Shown piece after piece: positions 1-10,698 of a stretch of DNA of 64,000 bases (positions within the stretch are counted from its first letter, which is position 1; every line of letters starts with the position of its first letter). Origin of the DNA: Ashinkailepas kermadecensis (taxonomy: Eukaryota; Arthropoda; Thecostraca; Neolepadidae); NCBI GenBank assembly GCA_034440615.1, contig JAOTOM010003825.1, forward strand, positions 62,001 to 126,000. Direction: 5' to 3'. The translations under genes were made by a program, and so were the position numbers. The notes below the pieces were generated by a model, which was given only the letters and a program-made list of their open reading frames with translations, was not told the DNA's origin and did no database searches.

Positions 1-535
1 CACGGTGGAGTATACGGGATAGAGTGGTCGTCCAGGTGGAGCATACGGGATAGAGTAGTGCATGCAATGGAGTATGCGGGATATAGTGGTGAATGAGGTG
101 GAGTATGCGGGATGGAGTGCTGCATACGGTGGAGTATACAGGATAGAGTGGTCGTCCAGGTGTAGTCTACGGGATAGAGTGGTGCATGTGGTGGAGTACG
201 CAGGATAGAGTGGTGCATACGGTGGATAAATTGATGCATACGGTAGATAGTTTGGTGCGTACGGTGAAGTATGCGAAATAGAGTGGTGTATATGGTGGAG
301 TATGCGGAATAGTGTGGTGTATGCGGTGGAGTATGTGGGATATATTGGTGCATACGGTGGAGTATAAGGGATAGATTGGTGCATACGGTAGAGTATGCGA
401 GATAGAGTGGTGAATACGGTGGAGTATGCGGAATAAAGATCTGCATACCGTAGTGTATGCGGGATAGAGTGGTGCATACGGTGGAGAATGCGGGATGAAG
501 TGGTGTATGCGGTGGAGTATACGGATCTACGAAGT
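1..535. repeat. 31-bp minisatellite, cut by the left edge
   Basis: Imperfect head-to-tail copies of a 31-bp unit built around GTGGAGTATGCGGGATAGAG followed by TGGTGCATACG. About 17 copies are present, with scattered substitutions and some shortened units. The array starts at base 1, so its left limit is unknown. No coding potential is implied. Confidence 0.9.
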
Positions 536-948
536 ATGCCCACCCATCCGAGTCAACGACGGCCAGATACGTAACGACTACGCTTGGACACAGAAAACAC
601 GCCAGGCACGCATCACCCTCCAATGGTACAGGTCTCGAAATAGTGAAAGCCTCATCAGTTTGCGGTATTTGGCATCACCAGAAATCATACAGCAGTCGTG
701 ACAAAAACATAACTCTTTGTGAACGTCATGAACAATGTGTAGTGTGCATGGTCTGCTTCGTCGATGCCCGTACAAAATACTGGCATCATGCTAAGGCTGC
801 TCAAAATGCATGGAGCTCCTCTCGCTGATCTTTGTGTAGTGGCAATGTCGATAATCAACTCGCAGTTTTAGAGGTGTGGAAATCATTTGATGACCAAATT
901 TATTGATGACATGGTGTAGGGCCATGTTTCGCTCATACCCGATTCGTG
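536..948. other. Unassigned stretch
   Basis: Moderately AT-rich unique sequence between two arrays. Only short overlapping open frames occur on both strands, with no codon bias, splice signals or recognisable domain. Confidence 0.5.
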
Positions 949-1120
949 CCGATAGGCACGAATCAGGCATGGGCAGGCATCAGACATTCAGGCATTCATG
1001 CCGATTGGCACGAATCAGGCATGGACAGGCATCAGACATTCAGGCTTTTATGCCGATAGGCACGAATCAGGCATGGACAGGCATCAGACATTCAGGCATT
1101 CATGCCGATAGGCACGAATT
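949..1120. repeat. 52-bp tandem repeat, about 3.3 copies
   Basis: The word AATCAGGC recurs at 961, 1013 and 1065, giving a 52-bp period. Each unit contains GCCGATAGGCACGAATCAGG and CATCAGACATTCAGGC. Copies are nearly identical, which suggests recent duplication. Confidence 0.9.
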
Positions 1121-1345
1121 AATACCTGATACCTCCCATGTTTGGCTCCCATGGCAATAACATTTTCGCGATGGAGTGGCAATAAGATTCCTAGCATGTA
1201 CATGTATGTGTGGGTGTATTTGCAGGTGTGTGTGTGTGTGTGTAAGTATGCATTGACATGTTTGTACATATACCTGTGTACGTATGTGTTGCATTGCATG
1301 AATCTATTTTCTCCATTTTCCCCCTCACAACACATTTAACTATGT

Positions 1346-1500
1346 GGCCCCAGGAGTTCCTTGGTATTACTACCTTGGTAGTAATACCAAGGAGCCTTGG
1401 TACCAAGTTACTACCAAGGAACTTGGTAGTCATACCTAATCCTACCTTGGTATTAGGAGTTTCCTTGGTAGCTTACTACCTAGCTGAGATGCTCCTGGCA
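1346..1500. repeat. Foldback block with perfect palindrome
   Basis: The core at 1359-1392 is a perfect inverted repeat: a 16-bp arm CCTTGGTATTACTACC, two bases, then its complement. The surrounding 150 bp reuses CCTTGGTA and TACCAAGG words in both orientations. The outer ends read CCAGGAG on the left and CTCCTGG on the right. This could be a small foldback element, but I see no clear target duplication. Confidence 0.5.
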
Positions 1501-2049
1501 CTACGTCTACTAATACCTGGTGGTGGGCTATCTGCGAAAATAAAAACTGTCAAAAAGAATGCAAACATTCGTAACGAACTATGTATAGCTATGGCGAATG
1601 ATGACGTATGTATCGGTATCCTGAAACAATCCTAAGCTGAATGTCCTGGGTTTTGGACAGCTGGCCATAAATCGTGACTGTAATAGTATGTGTAGCCAAG
1701 TAGGTTAGGTTACTACATGCGAAACAGAGGTTGACATTGCAAAAACGGTGTACATATGCATGCTTTTGATCTATAATAGAAGCATATAGTTCCACCTCCA
1801 CCCCGAATAAAATAATGAGGCACAGTTCTCTAAGTAATTTAAGGGAAAAGCTGTGAATTTAAATATAATAAGGATCGAATACTAGAGAAGGATGCGGTAT
1901 CATATATATATATATATCTTAAATATACATATGTAAATGACACTTTGACCCAACCATTCCAACCTTCCTTCTCAGTGTTCGTGGTCTTGATTGGCAATGG
2001 CAACGAAGCCGGGTGGCAGATGTCAACACCGCCCTTTCCACCCCGTCCA
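1501..2049. other. AT-rich unassigned stretch
   Basis: AT-rich sequence with a short TA run near 1905-1915. No supported gene or RNA was seen. Confidence 0.5.
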
Positions 2050-2330
2050 TTTTCCGCATATCCTGAGTCACCCGTCTGTTTGCCGCATATCCTGAGTCAC
2101 CCGTCTGTTTGCCGCATATCCTGCGCCACCCGTCTGTTTGCCGTATATCCTGAGTCACCCGTCTGTTTGCCGTATATCCTGAGTCACCCGTCTGTTTGCC
2201 GTATATCCTGCGTCACCCGTCTCTTTGCCGTATATCCTGAGACACCCGTCTGTTTGCCGTATATCCTGAGTCACCCGTCTGTTTGCCGTATATCCTGCGT
2301 CGCCCGCCTGTTTGCAGTACATCCGGATAT
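2050..2330. repeat. 29-bp minisatellite
   Basis: About 9.5 copies of a 29-bp unit, GTCACCCGTCTGTTTGCCG followed by TATATCCTGA. Copies differ by single substitutions. Open frames across it on both strands are repeat artefacts. Confidence 0.95.
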
Positions 2331-2419
2331 TCACCACTGTTGAGAAAGCATTGGATCACGTGCCATTTGAAATGACGCAAATCCGCGATGTGGCCTAGCG
2401 CAGTAGGGCGCACCAACTC

Positions 2420-2995
2420 GCTGAGCCGAAAGCCAGGCCACAGAGGCGTGCTACTTTGCGTCATTTGCCTCACATGCGGCTGAAAGCCAGGCCACAGAGG
2501 CGTGCTACTTTGCGTCATTTTCCTCACATGCGGCTGAAAGCCAGGCCACAGAGGCGTGCTACTTGGCGTCATTTGCCTCACATGCGGCTGAAAGCCAGCC
2601 ACAGAGGCGTGCTACTTGGCGTCATTTGCCTCACATGCGGCTGAAAGCCAGCCACAGAGGCGTGCTACTTTGCGTCATTTGCCTCACATGCGGCTGAAAG
2701 CCAGGCCACAGAGGCGTGCTACTTTGCGTCATTTTCCTCACATGCGGCTGAAAGCCAGGCCACAGAGGAGTGCTACTTTGCGTCATTTTCCTCACATGCG
2801 GCTGAAAGCCAGGCCACAGAGGCGTGCTACTTGGCGTCATTTGCCTCACATGCGGCTGAAAGCCAGCCACAGAGGCGTGCTACTTGGCGTCATTTTCCTC
2901 ACATGCGGCTGAAAGCCAGGCCACAGAGGAGTGCTACTTTGCGTCATTTTCCTCACATGCGGCTGATTGCATCATTTGCCTCACATGCGGCTGAT
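2420..2995. repeat. 52/54-bp minisatellite
   Basis: About ten copies of a unit containing CCACAGAGGCGTGCTACTT and CCTCACATGCGGCTGAAAGC. Two length variants (52 and 54 bp, CCAGCCACAG versus CCAGGCCACAG) alternate in blocks, suggesting that multi-unit segments were duplicated. Confidence 0.95.
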
Positions 2996-3634
2996 AGACC
3001 GGGCGGCTGATGGGACAGCGTGATGGGATTTGCTGCAATCATCCCTCGGGTCGCATCGCCAGACGATTTGTTGACTGTACTCTAGCTTAATAATACGGTT
3101 GGGGCCTGACTTGATTCGTTCTTGGAATATTAATAATCGCAGTGATGGATAATGTGATCCACTTCGCAGTAGGGGGAGATCATTTGACCCCCAACATTTG
3201 TTCTCAGCAACATAGGGATATCCTGTGGATGGCATATTGTACGTCCATCCATGAACGGTCAGACTATTCTGAGCACTTTTTATCTATTTCTTTTCAGTGA
3301 CACTACAGACTAGTTCAAGCAGGTCAATGTCGAAGTGCAACCGATCACCTAACTTTGCCGTGCTTCTGGGGCCATGGCCGTGAAATTAATTCGATTTCGT
3401 GCCGCAAAATTCATGATATACAAATTAAGAGCTTAGTCTAACAAAGGCGACACGTGCAAAAGTCAAGGTTATCGATCCCGTCAAGTTCCAACTCATGGAA
3501 ATATGTGATGAACTGTTCTATCGTTAGCAATTCAGAAGGTAATTGAGAAAAATCATGGTTGGGTTGGGGGAATCCAAATGATCCCCCCCCCCCAGTGCGA
3601 GTGTTAATTGACCAGTCTGTGACATTGACCGCTA
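2996..3634. other. Unassigned stretch with C run
   Basis: Mixed-composition sequence with a run of ten C near 3585. No gene is supported in it. Confidence 0.45.
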
Positions 3635-4185
3635 CCCACACTGCAGGTACATACCATAGCCAAGCTGTTTGGCATACCAATAGCGACAACCCACACTGCA
3701 GCTACATACCATAGCCAAGCTGTTCGGCATACCAATAGCGACAACCTACACTGCAGTTACATACCATAGCCAAGCTGTTCGGCATACCAATAGCGACAAC
3801 CCACACTGCAGCTACATACCATAGCCAAGCTGTTCGGCATACCAATAGCGACAACCCACACTGCAGTTACATACCATAGCCAAGCTGTTCGTCATACCAA
3901 TAGCGACAACCCACACTGCAGTTACATACCATAGCCAAGCTGTTCGGCATACCAATAGCGACAACCCACGCTGCAGTTACATACCATAGCCAAGCTGTTC
4001 GGCATACCAATAGCGACAACCCACACTGCAGTTACATACTATAGCCAAGCTGTTCGGCATACGAATAGCGACAACCCACACTGCAGTTACATACCATAGC
4101 CAAGCTGTTCGGCATACCAATAGCGACAACCCACACTGCAGGCACATACCATAGCCAAGCTGTTCGGCATACCAATAGCGCCAGT
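3635..4185. repeat. 55-bp minisatellite, left block
   Basis: About ten copies of a 55-bp unit containing CATACCATAGCCAAGCTGTT and CATACCAATAGCGACAACC. The array ends abruptly at CCAATAGCG, where LINE reverse-transcriptase sequence begins. It resumes at 4731, so the LINE piece lies inside the array. Confidence 0.95.
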
Positions 4186-4730
4186 AAGCCTCACATCCCT
4201 AGTCTGCAAGGTACTCGAATCAATTATCAAGGATAGAATAGTTAGTTTTCTGGAAGGAAACAAATTGATTCAAGATACTCAACATGTGTTTAGAAAAGGG
4301 CGATCGTGTCTCACAAATCTCTTGGACTTTTTGAATTTTGCTACAGAACAATTTGATCAGAGAAATCAGGCTGATGTAGCATATCTTGACTTTAGTAAGG
4401 CCTTTGACAAGGTACCCCATACACGGTTACTGATGCAGCTTCAGGTCCATGGTATTGCAGGTAGCATCCTAAAATGGATAGAGTTGTTGCTTTCAGATAG
4501 ACAGCAGAGAGTGATACTAAATGGTACAAAGTCATCATGGCAAAATGTTCTTAGTGGAGTTCCCCAGGGCTCAGTACTGGGGCCCTATTGTTCATTATAT
4601 TTGTAAGTAACATTAAATGTGGCCTAAGCAGTAAGGTTTTGAAATTTGCGGATGATTTGAAGGTCTTCAGGGCAATAGCAGGGCACAATGAGCAGGTCTT
4701 GCTGCATAAAGACTTAGACGAGCTTGTGAA
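4186..4730 (+). mobile_element. CR1-type LINE reverse-transcriptase fragment inside a minisatellite
   Basis: The translation shows the middle of a LINE reverse transcriptase: PVSLTSLVCKVLESIIKDRI at the left end, then AYLDFSKAFDKVPH (motif A) and GVPQGSVLGP (motif B). After a one-base frame change near 4590 comes VLKFADDLKVF (motif C, FADD). Both ends are cut in coding sequence: PVSL lacks the preceding FR, and the right end stops just after LVKW. There is no 5' part, endonuclease or 3' tail. It is flanked on both sides by the same 55-bp satellite, so this is a non-functional fragment captured by or inserted into the array. The CR1 assignment comes from motif wording and is not a search result. 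Confidence 0.85.
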
Positions 4731-4822
4731 GTGGCCAAGCTGTTCGGCATACCAATAGCGACAACCCACACTGCGGGTACATACCATAGCCAAGCTGTTC
4801 AGCATACCAATAGCGACAACGG
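4731..4822. repeat. 55-bp minisatellite, right block
   Basis: About 1.7 copies of the same 55-bp unit as at 3635-4185, beginning at CCAAGCTGTTCGGCATACC. The last 26 bp of the left block (CCAAGCTGTTC through CCAATAGCG) is repeated as the first 26 bp here, on either side of the LINE piece. Confidence 0.9.
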
Positions 4823-4929
4823 CCTGGTTAAGTGTCGTATTGCATGGCTGGTAAAAACATGCGTGGCTATTATCTTATCTGGCATGATGGACCAAGACTG
4901 GTGTTCTCTGACGATAAATGCAGTTCTCA

Positions 4930-5640
4930 CCAGCATGACATGACCGGTAAGGGACAGCGTGACAGCTACCTGACATGACAGGCAGTGGCGCACCGGAGGG
5001 GGGCAGGGGGCCCGGGCCCCCCCCATGAGACCAAAGTGCCCTTTTGGCCAAAAGTGCCCTTTTGACCAAAAAGTGCCCTCTTGGCCGGAATGTCCCAAAT
5101 TTAGCCCAAAAATCACCTGCCTTATCATAAAGCAGGTGATTTTTGGGCTAAATCCGAGACATTCCGGAAAAAAAATCATTTTTCCTAGTAATTTTAAAAC
5201 AAATTGGCCCCCCCCGGTCAACAAACCTTCCAGTGTGCCCCGGGCCGCAAAGTGCCCTTTTGGAGCCGGTCAAGTGCCCTTTTGGAGCCGGCCAAGTGCC
5301 CTTTTCGGTCCGGGCCCCCCATGGAAAAATCCTGGGTGCGCGCCTGATGACAGGTGACGGACAGCGTGACTGCTACCTAACATGACTAGTTAAGGAATAT
5401 GTGACTGCTACCTAACATGACTAGCTTAGGAATATGTGACTGCTACCTGACATGACCGGTGACGGACAGCGTGACTGCTGCCTGAGGTGACTGGTGACGG
5501 ACAGTGTGACTGCTACCTGACATGACCGGGAAGGGACAATGTAACTGCTGCCTGACATAGCAGGTGACAGACAGCGTGACTGCTGCCTGACATGACTAGT
5601 GAGGGAACATGTGACTGACTGCTGACTCAAGTAAAATGTG
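4930..5640. repeat. About 35-bp minisatellite, split by a MITE
   Basis: Degenerate copies of a unit of about 35 bp with GACGGACAGCGTGACTGC and TACCTGACATGACCGG. The array is interrupted by the element at 4983-5346, and the array sequence resumes in register on the other side. Confidence 0.85.
4983..5346. mobile_element. Foldback MITE with perfect 8-bp target duplication
   Basis: The element starts CAGTGGCGCACC and ends GGGTGCGCGCCTG, an imperfect terminal inverted repeat. It is flanked on both sides by the identical 8 bp ATGACAGG (4975-4982 and 5347-5354). Inside is a long hairpin: 5085-5120 pairs with 5132-5167 at 33 of 36 positions around an 11-base loop. Several AAGTGCCCTTTTGG copies flank the hairpin. 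Target length and termini fit a non-autonomous hAT-like element. It has no coding capacity. Insertion into the minisatellite post-dates that part of the array. Confidence 0.85.
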
Positions 5641-6070
5641 ACTTGCTGACCTTGGCCATACACCTGAGCAGACCCGGTCGCCACGTACCGCTGCGCCACA
5701 TTGCACCTCCGTACCCCTCACGGCAACTATTGTTCGTGTTGGCGCCGTCGCTCCAGACGATACAGAACGTATGCATTGTGGCTGGCGGCTCAGCTATTGA
5801 GTGAGGCGGCAGAATACTTCAAGCGTAGACAATGTGCTTCCTGTCGACCATCACAGGTGCCTGTTTGTCCAGTCAAACCACTTCCCTTGCAGGCTACATG
5901 GCTGGAAATAACCAGCGAAGTGCTCAAGGATTCATGGTACAGTAAATTGCAGTGCAGGTTGCTTTGCAATCAGGAGTGATGGACATAATAACATGTTCCG
6001 GATGAGATGGGTGGGGTGGGGGGGGGGGTTCGGAGGCTAGTAGCTCGGTAAAGTATAGAAGAGTAGAGAG
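5641..6070. other. Unassigned stretch
   Basis: A plus-strand open frame of 92 codons (5701-5979) has no domain, splice context or clear codon bias, so I do not call a gene. A G run lies near 6015-6028. Confidence 0.4.
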
Positions 6071-6074
6071 CAGG

Positions 6075-6966
6075 AAGAGAAGAGAAGAGAAGAGAAGAGA
6101 AGAGAAGAGAAGAGAAGAGAAGAGAAGAGAAGAGAAGAGAAGAGAAGAGAAGAGAAGAGAAGAGAAGAGAAGAGAAGAGAAGAGAAGAGAAGAGAAGAGA
6201 AGAGAAGAGAAGAGAAGAGAAGAGAAGAGAAGAGAAGAGAAGAGAAGAGAAGAGAAGAGAAGAGAAGAGAAGAGAAGAGAAGAGAAGAGAAGAGAAGAGA
6301 AGAGAAGAGAAGAGAAGAGAAGAGAAGAGAAGAGAAGAGAAGAGAAGAGAAGAGAAGAGAAGAGAAGAGAAGAGAAGAGAAGAGAAGAGAAGAGAAGAGA
6401 AGAGAAGAGAAGAGAAGAGAAGAGAAGAGAAGAGAAGAGAAGAGAAGAGAAGAGAAGAGAAGAGAAGAGAAGAGAAGAGAAGAGAAGAGAAGAGAAGAGA
6501 AGAGAAGAGAAGAGAAGAGAAGAGAAGAGAAGAGAAGAGAAGAGAAGAGAAGAGAAGAGAAGAGAAGAGAAGAGAAGAGAAGAGAAGAGAAGAGAAGAGA
6601 AGAGAAGAGAAGAGAAGAGAAGAGAAGAGAAGAGAAGAGAAGAGAAGAGAAGAGAAGAGAAGAGAAGAGAAGAGAAGAGAAGAGAAGAGAAGAGAAGAGA
6701 AGAGAAGAGAAGAGAAGAGAAGAGAAGAGAAGAGAAGAGAAGAGAAGAGAAGAGAAGAGAAGAGAAGAGAAGAGAAGAGAAGAGAAGAGAAGAGAAGAGA
6801 AGAGAAGAGAAGAGAAGAGAAGAGAAGAGAAGAGAAGAGAAGAGAAGAGAAGAGAAGAGAAGAGAAGAGAAGAGAAGAGAAGAGAAGAGAAGAGAAGAGA
6901 AGAGAAGAGAAGAGAAGAGAAGAGAAGAGAAGAGAAGAGAAGAGAAGAGAAGAGAAGAGAAGAGAA
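6075..6966. repeat. (AAGAG)n microsatellite, about 890 bp uninterrupted
   Basis: A pentanucleotide AAGAG/CTCTT tract with no substitution visible over about 178 copies. The strand is strictly purine on top and pyrimidine below. The open frame on the minus strand (poly SLLFS) is an artefact of a 5-bp unit without stops. Confidence 0.98.
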
Positions 6967-6984
6967 TGTCATTACCAGGCTAAC

Positions 6985-7125
6985 ATATGTCTTACCAAAC
7001 TAACCTTTGCCATTAGTAGTCTAACATGTGCCATTAGCAGTCTGACCTGTGTCATTACCAGTTCAACCTGTGCCATTACCAGTCTAACCTGTGCCATTAC
7101 CAATCTAACCCGTGCCATTAGCAGC
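6985..7125. repeat. 21-bp minisatellite
   Basis: About seven copies of a unit like GTGCCATTACCAGTCTAACCT, directly adjacent to the AAGAG tract. Confidence 0.85.
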
Positions 7126-7384
7126 GCAGTCGTGTTAATACACACTCGTCGGGCCATCAGCTCCGGCCTTCACCGGGGCGTGAAGAGCTTCTCACCTAGC
7201 AGGCCAGCCGAGCGTGAACCAATCTCAAACTCCGCGGCAACGCTGATCGAGCCACTCCATGTCGAAATATACACGCGCTGGGCGATCATTAAGCAGACAA
7301 GCCGTTAGGAAAGCCTCCCAGAAATTGACGCTTGCATCTCTGTCGGTCGCGCCGAGTTGCTGTAGTTTGCACTGCGACGACAGG

Positions 7385-7815
7385 CAGGGGCGGATCCGGG
7401 AATTGGCATGGTGCACACGTCCGGAGAGGCGCCACTTCTAGAGTACCTGGAGGGCTGCCTTTGCTCTGAGGGGCGCCTCTGGTTGACAAACAAAATGGAG
7501 GCGGGAGGGGGGGGTGTACTCGAACCTTCTGGAGGGGCGCCCTTTTGTCTAGGAGGGTCGCTCTGGCTGAAAAATTAGAGGGGTTGCACTGGGGCCTTTC
7601 CGCAAGGGCGCCTTTCGAAGGAAAGGCGCCTTTCCCCACAGAGGGGCGCCTCTGGCCAGAGAGAGAGAGAGAGAGGGAGAGAGAGAGAAATAGAGAGAGC
7701 ACACGAGCCTTCTTAGAGGAGCACCTTTCCCCGGCTGGAGGGATGCCACCTTCCCCATTGGGGGGGGGGGGGCACATGTCCCAATGCCCGCCTTGCATCC
7801 GCCCCTCAGGCAAGG
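7385..7815. mobile_element. GGCGCC-rich non-autonomous element, CAGGGGCGGATCC type
   Basis: The left end reads CAGGGGCGGATCCGGGAA and the right end reads TGCATCCGCCCCT, a short terminal inverted repeat. The interior has many GGGGCGCC words, a GA microsatellite near 7660-7690 and a G run near 7760. A partly similar block lies inverted at 10260-10615, sharing TCTGGTTGACAAA and long G or C runs. I found no convincing target duplication, so the exact ends are uncertain. Confidence 0.5.
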
Positions 7816-7851
7816 CTGATTGCCGGATGTTCGCGAAGTTTCTGCGGTGGG

Positions 7852-7935
7852 TGTTGTGCACCGTGTAGGCCTCCCGCTGGGTGTTGTGTACTGCGTCGGT
7901 CTCCCGGTGGGTGTTGTGTACCGTGTTGGTCTCCT
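7852..7935. repeat. 30-bp tandem repeat, about 3 copies
   Basis: Three copies of a 30-bp unit with GGTGGGTGTTGTGTACCGTG and GGTCTCC. Confidence 0.8.
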
Positions 7936-7978
7936 TCACTGTATCAGCAGTGTCAAGAACCGGGGGATGTTTCTATGA

Positions 7979-8019
7979 CTCAGCTATGTTTCTAGGCAAC
8001 GTCTAGAAACATAGCTGAG
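7979..8019. repeat. Perfect 17-bp hairpin
   Basis: CTCAGCTATGTTTCTAG, a 7-base loop GCAACGT, then the exact complement CTAGAAACATAGCTGAG. The pairing does not extend outward, so it is short for a microRNA precursor. Its role is unknown. Confidence 0.85.
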
Positions 8020-8031
8020 AGACGCACCGAT

Positions 8032-8283
8032 ATGGTTTCAGTCGTCAAGTACGGCACCTGCACCGACGCTGTCCGCCCGCGTCGGCCACACGGTCTCACT
8101 CACATCCAGCTACCTCGTGTTTCTTCTGGAAACGCCAGCGAGAGATCATGTGAAGCCATCAGGAACTGCGCCACCGCTAGGATAGGGAAACTCAAGCTAT
8201 TTACCCTGGAAAAGTCACAAGGCATTACACGAATCTATCATTTTAATGACAGCTTCGCGATAAGTGAAGGAGGAAACAAGTGA
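8032..8283 (+). CDS. Possible small ORF or exon, unrecognised
   Basis: An 83-codon frame from ATG, GC-richer than its surroundings, beginning MVSVVKYGTCTDAV. It could end at its own TGA (8281-8283) or at a weak donor, CAA followed by GTGAGC, at its 3' end. I recognise no domain. Codon use is mildly biased. The ATG starts 13 bases after the hairpin at 7979-8019. Chance is a serious alternative. Confidence 0.2.
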   Translation: MVSVVKYGTCTDAVRPRRPHGLTHIQLPRVSSGNASERSCEAIRNCATARIGKLKLFTLEKSQGITRIYHFNDSFAISEGGNK

Positions 8284-8451
8284 GCTAGGTGACTGATCCA
8301 GCTGAAGTCTGCTTTGTTTTTCATGTTTCAAGCTGAATATTTTGCGTATCTGAGTGCCTGTGCTGGTTGTCAAGGACTATCTGTCCAGACTATGTACGAG
8401 TGAACGGGATCCGTTGGGGTCTGGGTCACGGCATGCACAATGTGACAATTT

Positions 8452-8655
8452 ATCAGTCAGATCTGCCACGTATTGACGACGGCAGGCGACGTGACGTCAG
8501 ATCAGCCACATATTGACGACGGCAGGCGACGTGATGTCAGATCAGCCACGTATTGACGACGGCAGGCGACGTGACGTCAGATCAGCCACATATTGACGAC
8601 GGCAGGCGACGTGACATCATATCATCCACGTATTAACAACGGCAGGCAACGTGAC
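8452..8655. repeat. About 40-bp minisatellite
   Basis: Five copies of a unit with TATTGACGACGGCAGGCGAC and GTGACGTCAGATCAGCCAC. Three copies carry TGACGTCA, a full CRE palindrome, others are mutated by one base. Confidence 0.9.
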
Positions 8656-10255
8656 GACGGGCTTGTATGACCATCGATTTTGAGGCGCATGCTCCTGGTA
8701 CGTGTGAGTGCTGGGTGAAAATCATGCACGATGTGGGTCCGGACACCTACAAATGAATGAGGACATTTGATTGTTGATGTCTGCGAGATAGACTCGAAAG
8801 CGAAGTCGAATGAAGGCACGTGTACGTCAGTCAGCTTTGACACTTGTCCGTGCACAACATTGTCTTACCTCCTCCATTGCAGGGGGGGGGGGAGGTGCAG
8901 CGCCCAGCGTTCCCAAATGGAGAGTGCTTGCGACACCAGTGAAAAGCAGCGTGTTGCTGATGACACGCGCTCACTCCTTTTCGTTGAGACGTTGGTCATG
9001 ACACTCAGCTAGCATGTCACCATGCTGTAGACATGTTGCTGAGGTGTTCGCCACCTGTAGTATCTAACGTTGGCTACTGGAGGGGCAATAGGTTAGATTA
9101 ATTGCGGATAATTAGATTTTGCCATATATTGACGGGTCATATATTGATAAATCGAATTTGATTCATTGGTAGCTGTCCTGTTCTGTGCATGCTTTGTTCA
9201 TGCACCATGAGTTAGCACAGGTTAGAGGTGCGTTAGGTTAGTCTGTACATGTGATCTGAAGTGAAATTTTGATGTTTGGTAAGATATGCAGCTGTTAAAG
9301 TATACTAATGGCGGATTGATAATTGTAATCCAAATTTCATACTACATGTTAAATTAAGGTGTATTATTGGTCTTGCGAGCTATAATATCGCATAATGTCT
9401 ATGGTCTACATGCTATTGATTACTGCAACCAATTAGGTTTGAACTATTTTGCATTTTTGAACATGAATTGGGTGAAGGGTGGATATCGGCATCTATTACA
9501 TATATGGACAGGGATTGGATTGGTTCATGGGGATACGGATTTGACCGTATTCGAGCATGTCAATTGGCATTATACCCTAGTCGCATGCTTATGACCGCAG
9601 CATTCACATATCTGCGCGTGCCAAGTGCCGATGATCGGAAGGCGAAGCCCGCCGTTGTCTGACCCTGCCGGCTGTTGATAATTGATCACACCGTGATACT
9701 ATGATGGCGCCGTTTTTCTGTGGTCAGGAACAAAAAGCGGGGAGGGTTGGGGTGGGGGAGGGGGTGCATCAAAGCACTTCACCGGCGAGTGGAAATTCTG
9801 AGCCGGAAATCCTAGTGATGTAGCGGTGAGTGATGTCGATCACAGTGCTAAGAAGCTGTAATTTGAAGCCGGAAGGCGGCTTTATTCGAGCTATGGTGTA
9901 AAGTGCCTGCTGGCTATTACCCCACGCAACCGCGCAGTCACAGACCATCAACGAACAAACGATCCAATCGCCTACCGCACCTTTGACTTGCCATCTCGGA
10001 AAGTGCATTGCGCCCAATGAAGCTGCTGACGTTCCTTCCTTTCCGTACAATACCAGGATATCATGCCCGAGCGAGTAGTGTGACGTCACTCTGCACCTCA
10101 GCTGCCGTATGTTCTAGTACGCCTCTAAGCATATTCGAAATATAGGATGATGGGAATAACGTGTGTCTTGTTCCACCAGGCAAGTCGGGTCAAAGGTCAA
10201 GGTCAAAGTCGGGAGGCTTGTCGTCCAGCTAACATATCTTCAACGACCGGCGGCC
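8656..10255. other. Unassigned AT-leaning intergenic stretch
   Basis: Contains a G run near 8883-8892 and GGGG-rich sequence near 9740. Open frames are short and overlap on both strands. No gene, RNA or mobile element could be supported. Confidence 0.45.
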
Positions 10256-10259
10256 GGCT

Positions 10260-10615
10260 GTCAGTTGGGTCAGGGGTGGGGGGCACTGGGGACATGTTCC
10301 CCCATGATGGCGCCCCTTCGGCCGTTAAAAGGCACCACTTTAGGAAGGCTCGAGTGTTCCCCCCCCGAGATTTGTCAACCAGAGACGACCCTCGGAGAGG
10401 AATAGGCACCATCTTTGGAGAAATAGGCGCCTTCTTACGAGGAAGCAGTGCCTTTCGGTGTGCTCAAGTTCATCCCCCCCCCCCACCACCTTCCACTGAA
10501 CGGATTTTTTCTCAGCCGGAGGCGCTCCTTCAGGTACTTTCGCAGCGGCGCCCCTCCGAAGAAGTGGCACCCTCCAGACAGGTGCCCCCTCATGACAATC
10601 CCTGGATCCGCCAGT
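10260..10615. mobile_element. Probable copy of the GGCGCC-rich element family
   Basis: Ends in CCCTGGATCCGCCAG, the reverse of a CTGGCGGATCCAGGG terminus. The interior shares GGCGCCCC, TTTGTCAACCAGAG and G/C-run words with the element at 7385-7815, in the opposite orientation. The left boundary near 10266 is uncertain. Open frames across it on both strands are not credible genes. Confidence 0.45.
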
Positions 10616-10698
10616 GTGTTGGGTGGTTGAGCAGGCACTCTTCCGAGTCCTTGGCGGCCACTCTCAGAAGAACTCACATTGCAGCATGTACCCGTGAG

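Noticed and set aside
6037..6972. A 311-codon SLLFS repeat protein on the minus strand.
   Set aside because: It is a translation of the AAGAG pentamer, open in every frame of that strand.
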